Notes under the pieces: model-generated
Database searches by the model: none
The model's input: the letters and a program-made list of their open reading frames with translations, nothing else
Told to the model about the DNA's origin: nothing
Program-made: the position numbers and the translations under genes
NCBI RefSeq assembly: GCF_013177455.1
Contig: NZ_CP053660.1
Location: forward strand, 3,782,001-3,846,000
Reading direction: 5' to 3'
Length of the DNA stretch: 64,000 nt
Source: Nocardioides marmotae
GTDB taxonomy: Bacteria; Actinomycetota; Actinomycetes; Propionibacteriales; Nocardioidaceae
Shown here: piece after piece, positions 7,644 to 15,287 of the stretch
Numbering within the stretch: position 1 is the stretch's first letter
Layout of the letters: each line of letters opens with the position of its first letter

Positions 7644-9494
7644 GTGAGCCTGCTGCACGAACCGCACCACGACGGGTCCCCGCTCTACCTCGAGCACGAG
7701 GCGCCCACGCTGGGCTGGACGGTCAAGGTGCGCGTCCGGACCGCCGCCAGCGACCCGGTCGACCAGGTCTGGCTCCGCACGACGTACGACGCCGAGCCGG
7801 TCTTCCACGCCTGCGGGCCGGTCGAGCGCGACGAGCACACGGTCTGGTGGGAGGGCGAGCTGCCCGTGCACAACCCCGTGGCGCACTACCGCTTCCTCCT
7901 CGGCACCGCCAGCGGCACCCCCGAGGCCGACCAGCGCTGGCTGACCGCGGCCGGCGTGCACCGCCACGACGTGCCCGACACCTTCGACTTCCGGGTCTCC
8001 ACCTACGCCCCGGCGCCGGACTGGGGCCGCGACGGCGTCGTCTACCAGGTCTTCCCCGACCGCTTCGCGCGCAGCGCCGCGGCCGCCGAGCGCCCGACCC
8101 CGGGCTGGGCGGTGCCCGCGGACTGGGACGACGAGGTCGTCTTCGAGGGCTCCGACCCGCGGACGCCCACCCAGCTCTTCGGCGGCGACCTCGACGGCGT
8201 CGTCGAGCACCTCGACCACCTCGCGGAGGTCGGCGTCTCGGTGGTCTACACGACGCCGGTCTTCCCGGGGGAGAGCAACCACCGCTACAACGCCTCCACC
8301 TTCGACGGCGTCGACCCGCTGCTCGGCGGCGACGAGGCCTACGCCCGGCTCTCCACCGCCGTCCACGAGCGTGGCTGGCGGCTGCTCGGCGACCTGACCA
8401 CCAACCACACCGGCGACACCCACGAGTGGTTCCGCGCGGCCGCCGCCGACCCGGCCTCGCCGACCCGCGACTGGTACTACTTCAACCACGACGGCTCCTA
8501 CGAGTGCTGGATGGGCCACGGCACGCTGCCCAAGCTCAACCTGGCCGACCGCGCGCTGCGCTCGGCGATGGTCGAGGGCCCCGACTCGGTGGTCGCCCGC
8601 TGGCTGCGGCCGCCGTTCGCGGTCGACGGGTGGCGCATCGATGTCGCCAACATGACCGGCCGGCTCGGCGCGATCGACGTCAACCACGACGTCGCCCGGG
8701 CCGTGCGCCGCACCGCCGAGGCCGAGCGGCCCGACGCGCTGGTCATCGGCGAGCACAACCACGACGCCTCCGGCGACATCGACGGCGACGGCTGGCACGG
8801 CACGATGAACTACTCCGGCTTCTCCTGGCCCGTCTGGTCCTGGGTGCGCGACCCCGCCTCCCCCGCGCGGCCCTTCGGCCGCCCGCTGCCGGTGCCGCGC
8901 CGTCCCGGACCGCTGGTGCTGCGGTCCTTCCGCGAGTGGCTGGCCCGCTTCGGCTGGCGCGCGGCGAGCCAGTCGTGGAACATCCTCGGCTCCCACGACA
9001 GCGCCCGCATCCGCACCGTCGCCGGCTCCCCGGAGGTGCACCGGGTCGCGGCCGGGCTCCAGTTCACGCTGCCCGGCGTGCCGATGCTGTTCGCCGGCGA
9101 CGAGATCGGCCTCGAGGGCGTGCTCGGCGAGGACTCCCGCCGGCCGATGCCCTGGGACCGCCGCGAGGACTGGGACCACGCCACGCTGGCGACGTACGCC
9201 GCCCTGGCCGCCGCGCGCCGCGACCACGACGCGCTGCGCCGCGGCGGGCTCCGGTGGGCGCACGTCGACGACGACGCGCTCGTCTTCGTCCGCGAGCACC
9301 CGTCGGGCTCGGTGCTCGTCTGCGCCCGTCGCGCGGGCGGCCCGGCGATCGACCTGGAGGCGGGCCTGCTCGGCTTCGCCGACGGCACGCCGGTGCTGGC
9401 CACCGAGGGCGACCTGGCGCCGCTGACCGAGGCCGGCGGCACGGTCACCCTCCCGGCCGCCGAAGGCCCCGGCGTCTGGCTCTGGCGGGTCTAG
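7644..9494 (+). CDS. GH13 alpha-glucosidase/neopullulanase-like enzyme
   Basis: A 616-residue alpha-amylase-family hydrolase acting on alpha-1,4 (or 1,6) glucans or maltodextrins. An N-terminal beta-sandwich (~1-110) precedes the (beta/alpha)8 barrel. Conserved regions seen: I DLTTNHTG; II GWRIDVAN with nucleophile Asp333; III IGEHNHD with acid/base Glu370; IV LGSHDSAR with His451 and Asp452. There is no signal peptide, so it is intracellular, as expected for a maltodextrin-degrading enzyme. Start is the GTG at 7644 preceded by GGAGGA; the open frame runs further upstream but has no comparable site. The next gene begins 9 bases later on the same strand. Confidence 0.9.
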   Translation: MSLLHEPHHDGSPLYLEHEAPTLGWTVKVRVRTAASDPVDQVWLRTTYDAEPVFHACGPVERDEHTVWWEGELPVHNPVAHYRFLLGTASGTPEADQRWLTAAGVHRHDVPDTFDFRVSTYAPAPDWGRDGVVYQVFPDRFARSAAAAERPTPGWAVPADWDDEVVFEGSDPRTPTQLFGGDLDGVVEHLDHLAEVGVSVVYTTPVFPGESNHRYNASTFDGVDPLLGGDEAYARLSTAVHERGWRLLGDLTTNHTGDTHEWFRAAAADPASPTRDWYYFNHDGSYECWMGHGTLPKLNLADRALRSAMVEGPDSVVARWLRPPFAVDGWRIDVANMTGRLGAIDVNHDVARAVRRTAEAERPDALVIGEHNHDASGDIDGDGWHGTMNYSGFSWPVWSWVRDPASPARPFGRPLPVPRRPGPLVLRSFREWLARFGWRAASQSWNILGSHDSARIRTVAGSPEVHRVAAGLQFTLPGVPMLFAGDEIGLEGVLGEDSRRPMPWDRREDWDHATLATYAALAAARRDHDALRRGGLRWAHVDDDALVFVREHPSGSVLVCARRAGGPAIDLEAGLLGFADGTPVLATEGDLAPLTEAGGTVTLPAAEGPGVWLWRV

Positions 9495-9503
9495 TCTCGG
9501 GGC

Positions 9504-10715
9504 GTGGCCCTCCACGTCGTCGCCCACCGGCCCGACCCGGCGATCATGCAGCTGCCGTGGTCGGTGCCACTGGAGGAGTGGGACGAGCGGTACGTCGTGC
9601 CGCTCCCCCGCGGCCTGTCCCGGCACGTCGTGCGCATCGTGCGCCTGGGCGCCGCGACGTACGCCGTCAAGGAGACCGTCGAGGCGATCGCGTTCCGCGA
9701 GTACCGCCTGCTGCGGGACCTCCAGCGCCTCGGCCTGCCCGCGGTGATGCCGCAGGGCGTGGTCACCGGGCGGGTCGACCCCGCCGGGGAGGAGCTGCCC
9801 GCCGCGCTGCTGACCCAGCACCTGCGGTTCTCGCTTCCGTACCGCAGCCTGTTCAGCCACGGCACGACCGCCGAGGGGCTGCCCTCGCTGGTCGACGCGA
9901 TGGTCGTGCTGCTCGTGCGGCTGCACCTGGCCGACTTCTTCTGGGGCGACGTCTCGCTCAGCAACGTGCTCTTCCGCCGCGACGCCGGCGGGTTCGCGGC
10001 GTACCTCGTCGACGCCGAGACCGGCGAGCTGCGCCCCTCGCTGTCGCGCCAGATGCGCGAGCACGACGTCACCATCGCCACCGAGAACGTCTTCGCCGAG
10101 CTGCTCGACCTCCAGGCCAGCCGGCTCGTGCGCGACGAGGTGCCGGCCGATCAGATCGTCGCGCTGCTCCAGCGGCGCTACCACGAGCTCTGGGACGAGC
10201 TGACCGGCGCCGAGGAGTTCTCCGCTCGCGAGATGTGGCGCATCGAGCAGCGCATCGAACGGCTCAACAAGCTCGGCTTCGACGTCGAGGAGCTCGACAT
10301 CGTCACCGACTTCGACGGCGACACCGTGCGGATCCAGCCCCGTGCCGTCGAGCTGGGCCACCACCGCCGCGAGCTGCGCTCGCTGACCGGCCTCGACGTC
10401 GAGGACGCCCAGGCCCAGCGACTGCTCAACGACATCGCGCGGTTCACCGCCCACCGCGGCCTGGGCCGCGAGGACCGCGTGCTCGTCGCGAGCCGCTGGC
10501 TGACCGAGGTCTTCGAGCCGCTGATGGCGATGGTGCCGCCCGAGGCCCGCGGCAAGCTCGAGCCCGCCGAGATCTTCCACGAGGTGCTGGTGCACCGGTG
10601 GTACCTCTCCGAGCGCGCCGGCCACGAGGTCGACCTGTTCGAGACCGCCCGCGACTACATCGAGACGGTCCTCGCCAGCAAGCCCGAGGAAGCACTCACC
10701 CCCGAGCCGGACTGA
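9504..10715 (+). CDS. DUF4032 protein (protein-kinase-like fold, LPS-kinase-related)
   Basis: A 403-residue cytoplasmic protein of the actinobacterial DUF4032 family. The N-terminal ~230 residues show a kinase-like core: a strand-Lys (YAVKETVEAI, ~53-62), a catalytic-loop-like HLADFFWGDVSLSNVLF and a YLVDAETGE segment standing in for DFG. The C-terminal half is helical and charged (family-specific DUF4032 region). The family's function is not established; a lipopolysaccharide-kinase-like role has only been inferred from fold. GTG start 9 bases after the GH13 stop suggests co-transcription. Confidence 0.8.
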   Translation: MALHVVAHRPDPAIMQLPWSVPLEEWDERYVVPLPRGLSRHVVRIVRLGAATYAVKETVEAIAFREYRLLRDLQRLGLPAVMPQGVVTGRVDPAGEELPAALLTQHLRFSLPYRSLFSHGTTAEGLPSLVDAMVVLLVRLHLADFFWGDVSLSNVLFRRDAGGFAAYLVDAETGELRPSLSRQMREHDVTIATENVFAELLDLQASRLVRDEVPADQIVALLQRRYHELWDELTGAEEFSAREMWRIEQRIERLNKLGFDVEELDIVTDFDGDTVRIQPRAVELGHHRRELRSLTGLDVEDAQAQRLLNDIARFTAHRGLGREDRVLVASRWLTEVFEPLMAMVPPEARGKLEPAEIFHEVLVHRWYLSERAGHEVDLFETARDYIETVLASKPEEALTPEPD

Positions 10716-10756
10716 GCGTCCCGCGGTCGCTCGGGTCCGGCGACGGCGCGGGTGTC

Positions 10757-10782
10757 GGAGTCACCGGTTAACCGGTGACTCC
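10757..10782. repeat. Perfect 26-bp palindrome
   Basis: The centre TCACCGGTTAACCGGTGA (10761-10778) is flanked by GGAG and CTCC, making a loop-free palindrome of 26 bp. It starts 42 bases after the DUF4032 stop and shares its last two bases with the next hairpin, the same layout as at 1978-2040. Confidence 0.7.
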
Positions 10783-10820
10783 TGCACTTATCGGGGCAGA
10801 TCTCCCCTGAGAAGTGCAGG
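10781..10820. terminator. Long hairpin after the DUF4032 gene
   Basis: CCTGCACTTATCGGGG (10781-10796) pairs with CCCCTGAGAAGTGCAGG (10804-10820) over about 15 bp with one mismatch and one bulge; the loop is CAGATCT. Likely a bidirectional terminator. Confidence 0.6.
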
Positions 10821-11268
10821 ACTCGCGTCAACGCCGGGACGGATGGGGCTGGCGGTGCTTTTGGGGCTGGTAGGGCCAGGAGCGAGTGGCTCGGCTACTG
10901 ACGTCATGCGGATGGAGCAAGCGGGTGCACGCTCCGCATGACGTCCGCCGGATCGAGACCGGCCGGCCCGTGGATCGATGGACACCTCTCCCCCGGCCGC
11001 CGCCGCGCCGGAGGTCCGCCCGCAGGACGAGTACGCCGCGCAGGTCGGGGCCGGAGGCGGACGACGGGCGGGCAGGCCCGGTCGTGGTTGGGTCTGGCGG
11101 GCCGGAGCGAGGCACGAGCGCAGGCCTGGTAGACCGGGCCTGCTCGTCCGGCGGGAGCCGCAGGCCCCGACCCCCACCCGGCGTACGCCGGCCAGGAGCA
11201 GAGCCGCAGAGCGGCGCGGGAGCCACCACCCCGCCCGCCGCAGGCGGAACCGCGTCCCCCAGGCCGCA

Positions 11269-11323
11269 GTTCGGCTCACCGGGTTTCGACACGCTCGCTG
11301 GCGCTCGCTGCTCAACCAGCGGG
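11269..11323 (+). repeat. 55-bp dispersed repeat, copy 1
   Basis: This copy matches 52 of 55 bases with the reverse complement of 21754-21808. It starts GTTCGGCTCAC, has the core CGCTCGCTGGCGCTCGCTGC, and ends CTCAACCAGCGGG. CGCTGG and CCAGCG within it can pair. It ends 18 bases before the last gene of the uptake operon. Confidence 0.85.
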
Positions 11324-11340
11324 AGCACCAGCGGGGCGGG

Positions 11341-11919
11341 TCAGGGCTTGCAGACGCGGCAGGTGGTGAGCTCGGCGGTCCGCCCCTGCGCCTCGGCCTC
11401 GCCGAGCGGGTGCAGGTCGCTGCGGTGGGCGACGAGCGCGCAGTCGCGGCGGTGGATGGTGGTGCCCTCGCCGGCGGTGACCGGCAGCGCGGAGGTGTCG
11501 ACGCCCTGGTCGTTGACCGCCGCGGAGCGCGAGGTCACGTCGGCGAGCACCAGCAGCGTGTCGGCCAGCCGCTTGGAGGACTCCCGGCCGTCGTCGGCGA
11601 TCCGCGCGAGCCAGGCCCCGAAGTAGAGGAACCCGCCGACGAAGGTCAGGCCGAGGCCGAGCAGGCCGCCGGAGACCAGGTAGGAGAGCTGGTCGTACTG
11701 GTAGGGCGTGTTCGCGGCGCCGTACCACCCCAGCACGATCACGACCAGGCCGAGCGGGAGCAGGATCGCCCCGGCCCAGAAGAGCACGACCTGGAGCAGC
11801 TGGTAGTTGTTGTTCTTCATCGGCGCAGCGCCGGTGGCGCTGCCGCTGCGGCCGGCGCGCGGGAGGGCGGTGCCGGAGCCCATCCGGGCGCCGGAGGCGG
11901 GCGTGGGCATCGTGGTCAT
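11341..11919 (-). CDS. Two-helix membrane protein with C-terminal Ada-like Cys/His cluster
   Basis: A 192-residue protein. Residues 1-33 are a Gly/Ser/Ala-rich tail; two hydrophobic segments follow (~41-66 and ~80-105). The cytoplasmic or exposed C-terminus carries IHRRDCALVAH and ends LTTCRVCKP, giving C-Xn-C-X2-C with a nearby His. This spacing recalls the zinc-binding N-terminal domain of Ada/AdaA alkylation-response proteins, here detached from a methyltransferase. Start is the ATG at 11919 with AAAGG 8 bases upstream. It is the last gene of the uptake operon, 28 bases after the exported protein. Function unknown; metal binding is inferred. Confidence 0.7.
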   Translation of the reverse strand: MTTMPTPASGARMGSGTALPRAGRSGSATGAAPMKNNNYQLLQVVLFWAGAILLPLGLVVIVLGWYGAANTPYQYDQLSYLVSGGLLGLGLTFVGGFLYFGAWLARIADDGRESSKRLADTLLVLADVTSRSAAVNDQGVDTSALPVTAGEGTTIHRRDCALVAHRSDLHPLGEAEAQGRTAELTTCRVCKP

Positions 11920-11947
11920 CGGGTGCCTTTCGGTGGTGCCGGGCGGG

Positions 11948-13669
11948 TCAGGCCTTGCGGAGGTCGGGGAGGCCGCTGTCGAGGCCGTGGGGGCAGGCGG
12001 CGCCGGCCCCGAGGGCGAGCGCGCCGATCTTGCGGAGGTAGCTGCCCGCGACCGCGGCCAGCGCGATGCCGCCGAAGAGCAGGGCTCCGGGGACGGAGTT
12101 CAGCGGCGGGAGGCCGGCGCCCGCGGGCGCCGCGTCGACCAGGTCGCCGTCGGCGGGAGCGGGCTCGCCGCCGCCGGCGTCGCCGCCGCCGAGGTCACCG
12201 GGCGCGGCCGGCGCGCCGCTGGTGCCGCCGCCGGTCGAGCCGCCGGCGGTGCCGCCCGAGCCGCCGCCGCTGGTGTCGCCACCCTCACCCTCGGTGTCGG
12301 TGTCGGGGACCTCGGGCTCGGGGACGTCGAGCTTGGGCGCGCGCTTGGTCTCGCTGCCGGCGACGCCGAGGTGCAGCACGATCCGCGGGGAGAGCTGGGT
12401 GAGCGCGCCGAGCAGGCTCTTGACGATCGCCGCCTCCTCGGGGAACGGGAGCGGCGCGAGGATCTCCCCGAGCGGGATCTGGGACAGGAGCGGCTTGAGG
12501 ATCGCGAGGTCGACCTGGATGCGCAGCGCCTCGACCTGTGCGCTCGCGGCCTTGCCGCCGCTCTTGAGCTGCGGCTGGGGCAGGGCGATCGAGACGCCGA
12601 GCTGCTCGAGGGCCTTGGCCGGGTCGTCGGGGAGCCCGGGGATCGGGCCGCCCTGGCCGACCGCCTCGTAGCCGTCGGGGCCCACGGAGAACTCCTGGCC
12701 GACGATCGACACGGTGCCGTACCGGGCCTTGCCGGAGGCCTTCTCCTTCGACCCGTCGCTGCTGGTGACCGCCTTGGCGGTCACGCCCGAGAGGGTCACC
12801 AGGCCGCCGAGCAGGCGGACCTCGCCGAGCGCCGAGCGGGTCGTCGTGGTGACGGCGCCCTTCTCGACCAACGTGTGGCTGGTGGAGACCATGCCGCCGA
12901 CGTCGATGAGCGCGTTGAGCGCGGAGGGGATCTGGCAGGCAGCCTCCTCCGCAGCCGCGGCCTCGGCCTCCTTGGCAGCGGTCTGGCCGGTGATCGCGGC
13001 GCCGAAGTCGCTGAGCGGGTTCGCCGTACCCCCGGTCAGCCCGCCGAGGCCGCTGGTCAGGCCGTCGAGCAGCCCGCCCAGGCCGCCCGCAGGCAGGCCC
13101 GGAAGGCCCGGAAGGCCCGGCAGCCCGGGAAGACCACCCCCGCCGCTGGCACCGTCGGGCTCCTCGACGTCGCAGTCGGTGGAGAAGCCGGCGGCGGCCC
13201 GGACGTCGCCCTCGGCCGCGCTGGTCCGCGACACCGCGCCGGGGAACGGCTCCTGCGCCTCGGACTCGGGGCCGCCGGGGTAGGCGGAGTTCACCTGGAC
13301 CGGGTAGCCCTGCTCGGCGATCGGGTTGGCGATCTCCGGCGGGAGGCCGAGGTTCTCGATGACGGTCTTGAGGCCCTCGCCGATGGAGTCGCCGGGCCAG
13401 AGGTACGCCGCGCGGCCCTTGCCGCCGCTGCTGTCGGCGCTGACCCGGCTGTAGCCGAGGTTGAGCTCGAACTGCGGGGTCGCCGGGATCGGGATGACCG
13501 GCTCGAAGATCTCCAGCTTGATCGGCGTCGCCGTCCCCTCGGCGCTGTAGCCGTAGTCGAGGCTGTCCTTCGCGGCGGGCTGGGCGGCCGCCGGGGCGGC
13601 CGTCGCGCTGAACGGGAGCACCGCGGCGACGAGGCCGCCGGCGAGCAGGGGCAGAACGGTCCGCTTCAC
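11948..13669 (-). CDS. Large exported protein with Gly-Leu-Pro repeat and C-terminal membrane anchor, in uptake operon
   Basis: A 573-residue secreted protein that I could not place in a named family with confidence. It has a signal peptide (1-~30, ending ATAAPAAAQ), two long beta-rich regions, a central tandem (GLP)5 stretch followed by Gly/Leu-rich sequence (~170-205), a Gly/Ser/Thr-rich linker (~480-530) and a C-terminal hydrophobic helix (LLFGGIALAAVAGSYL) before a short basic tail. This looks like a wall- or membrane-anchored surface protein. Its GTG start overlaps the LivF stop by four bases (GTGA), so translation is coupled to the transporter. It may present substrate to the binding lipoproteins, an inference from position. 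Confidence 0.8.
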   Translation of the reverse strand: MKRTVLPLLAGGLVAAVLPFSATAAPAAAQPAAKDSLDYGYSAEGTATPIKLEIFEPVIPIPATPQFELNLGYSRVSADSSGGKGRAAYLWPGDSIGEGLKTVIENLGLPPEIANPIAEQGYPVQVNSAYPGGPESEAQEPFPGAVSRTSAAEGDVRAAAGFSTDCDVEEPDGASGGGGLPGLPGLPGLPGLPAGGLGGLLDGLTSGLGGLTGGTANPLSDFGAAITGQTAAKEAEAAAAEEAACQIPSALNALIDVGGMVSTSHTLVEKGAVTTTTRSALGEVRLLGGLVTLSGVTAKAVTSSDGSKEKASGKARYGTVSIVGQEFSVGPDGYEAVGQGGPIPGLPDDPAKALEQLGVSIALPQPQLKSGGKAASAQVEALRIQVDLAILKPLLSQIPLGEILAPLPFPEEAAIVKSLLGALTQLSPRIVLHLGVAGSETKRAPKLDVPEPEVPDTDTEGEGGDTSGGGSGGTAGGSTGGGTSGAPAAPGDLGGGDAGGGEPAPADGDLVDAAPAGAGLPPLNSVPGALLFGGIALAAVAGSYLRKIGALALGAGAACPHGLDSGLPDLRKA

Positions 13670-14373
13670 GCGGCACCTCCGAGGATGACGTCGGACATGG
13701 TCTCGAGGACCTCGGCGGGTTCGCCCGAGGCCACGATGCGGCCGCCGGACATGACGGCCGCGTAGTCGGAGACCCGCAGCGCGGTGCGGGCGAACTGCTC
13801 GATGCACAAGATGGAGACACCGGACGCCGCGATCTGCGCGACGGTGTCGTAGAGCTCGTCGACGATGAGGGGCGCGAGCCCCATCGAGAGCTCGTCGAGC
13901 AGCAGCAGCGCCGGGTCGGAGGCGAGCGCCCGCGACATGGCCAGCATCTGCTGCTCCCCGCCGGACATGGTGCCCGCGAGCTGGCGGCGCCGCTCGGAGA
14001 GCCGCGGGAAGTAGGAGTAGGCCGTCTCGAGCACCGCGTCGGCCGAGACCCCGGCGTACGACATCAGGCGGAGGTTCTCCTCGACGGTGAGGTTCGGGAA
14101 GACCGAGCGGCCCTCGGGCACCGTGCACAACCCGATCCGGGCCAGCTCCTCCGAGCCCGCGCCGCGGACGTTCACGCCGCCGAGGTGGATGTCGCCCGAG
14201 GTGGCCTTCTTCTGCCCCGAGATCACCTTGACCAGCGTGGACTTGCCGGCGCCGTTGGGGCCGAGCAGCGCCATCACCGCCCCCTTGGGGACGGCCAGGT
14301 CGACGCCGCGCAGCACCTCGATCCGGCCGTACGCCGCGTGGAGGTCGACGACCTCGAGGATGGGGATGCTCAT
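13666..14373 (-). CDS. ABC transporter ATPase, LivF type
   Basis: A 235-residue cytoplasmic ATPase of the branched-chain amino acid type. Walker A is GPNGAGKS, the signature is MSGGEQQ, Walker B is LLLLDE followed by the LivF-typical LSMGLAP, and the H-loop His is replaced by Gln in CIEQF (typical for LivF, whereas LivG has His). The start overlaps the LivG stop (ATGA) and the stop overlaps the start of the exported protein (GTGA). Substrate of this import system is not established; see the two binding proteins. Confidence 0.93.
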   Translation of the reverse strand: MSIPILEVVDLHAAYGRIEVLRGVDLAVPKGAVMALLGPNGAGKSTLVKVISGQKKATSGDIHLGGVNVRGAGSEELARIGLCTVPEGRSVFPNLTVEENLRLMSYAGVSADAVLETAYSYFPRLSERRRQLAGTMSGGEQQMLAMSRALASDPALLLLDELSMGLAPLIVDELYDTVAQIAASGVSILCIEQFARTALRVSDYAAVMSGGRIVASGEPAEVLETMSDVILGGAA

Positions 14374-15287
14374 CGCAGCGGCTCCTGGCGCTCGGCGGGC
14401 CCGGCCGGGGCGGCGGGGATGACGGGGATGACGGTGGTGACGTCGGCGGCGACGCCCACCGGCTGCAGGTCGGTGCGGGTCTCCTCGACCGCACCCGCGG
14501 CCGAGGAGACGAGCTCGGAGGCGGGCACCTCGTCGGAGTAGCCGAGGTAGGCCCGCTGGACCGCGGGGTCGCGGCGGATGTCGGCCGGGGTGCCGGAGGC
14601 GATGACCGAGCCGAAGTCGAGGACGTGGATGGTGTCGCACACGCCCATCACCAGGTCCATGTCGTGCTCGACCATGAGGATGCCCCGGCCCTCGGCGGCC
14701 AGGTCGCGCAGCAGGTCGCCGAAGTCGTCGGTCTCGGACTCGTCGAGACCCGAGGACGGCTCGTCGAGCAGCAGCAGCTTCGGGTCGCCGGCCAGGCAGC
14801 GGGCGAGCTCGAGGAGCCGCGCGGTGCCGGTCGGGATGGAGTCGGCCCGCTCGTCGGCGTACTCGGCGATGCCGACCCGGTCCAGCAGCGCGTCGATGTC
14901 CTTGGCGCCGGGGCGCAGCAGCCCGGCCAGGCCGCGGTGGATGTCGTGGGCGACGCGGACGTTGTCGCGCACCGTCAGCGACCCGAACGCCTCCAGGCGC
15001 TGGAAGGTGCGGCCCATCCCCTTCTTCGAGCGGCGGTGGACCGGCGCTCCGGTGACGTTGCGGCCGCGGAAGCGGACCTTGCCCCGGGTCGGCTTCTGCA
15101 GGCCCGAGATCACGTTGAAGCAGGTCGTCTTGCCGGCGCCGTTGGGGCCGATCAGGCCGGTGACCTGGCCGGCCTCGGCGACGAAGGCGGCCTCGTTGAC
15201 GGCTGTGACGCCGCCGAACTGGACGACCACGTGGTCGACCTCGAGGAGCGGCACGTGCGCCCCGCCGGCGGGCAGCTGGTCAGACAT
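14370..15287 (-). CDS. ABC transporter ATPase, LivG type, with C-terminal extension
   Basis: A 305-residue ATPase. Walker A GPNGAGKT, Walker B LLLLDEPSSGL and the H-loop MVEHDMDLVM are present; the signature region is degenerate (PTGTARLLELAR instead of LSGG.Q). After the usual ~250 residues come about 45 extra residues rich in Val, Ala, Pro and Glu. Its start overlaps the permease stop by 8 bases. It acts with LivF as the ATPase pair for the fused permease upstream. Confidence 0.92.
   Translation of the reverse strand: MSDQLPAGGAHVPLLEVDHVVVQFGGVTAVNEAAFVAEAGQVTGLIGPNGAGKTTCFNVISGLQKPTRGKVRFRGRNVTGAPVHRRSKKGMGRTFQRLEAFGSLTVRDNVRVAHDIHRGLAGLLRPGAKDIDALLDRVGIAEYADERADSIPTGTARLLELARCLAGDPKLLLLDEPSSGLDESETDDFGDLLRDLAAEGRGILMVEHDMDLVMGVCDTIHVLDFGSVIASGTPADIRRDPAVQRAYLGYSDEVPASELVSSAAGAVEETRTDLQPVGVAADVTTVIPVIPAAPAGPAERQEPLR

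Larger units (their letters stand above)
10716..11340. other. 625-bp gene-free region with three palindromes and a dispersed repeat
   Basis: No frame here shows a convincing protein. The region holds a perfect 26-bp palindrome (10757-10782), a hairpin sharing its last two bases (10781-10820), a third hairpin (10900-10918 with 10931-10945, arms GACGTCATGCGGA/TCCGCATGACGTC), a 12-bp inverted pair GCAGGCCCGGTC/GACCGGGCCTGC (11072-11083, 11132-11143) and a 55-bp dispersed repeat (11269-11323). It separates the DUF4032 gene (plus) from the end of the uptake operon (minus), so it is a convergent junction. Confidence 0.75.

Noticed and set aside
7557-10625. A 1022-codon open frame on the minus strand
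   Set aside because: It lies opposite the GH13 and DUF4032 genes; low-complexity translation without domains. Shadow frame.
10978-12402. A 474-codon plus-strand frame starting in the gene-free region
   Set aside because: The translation is Arg/Gly/Ala low-complexity and runs antisense into two supported genes.
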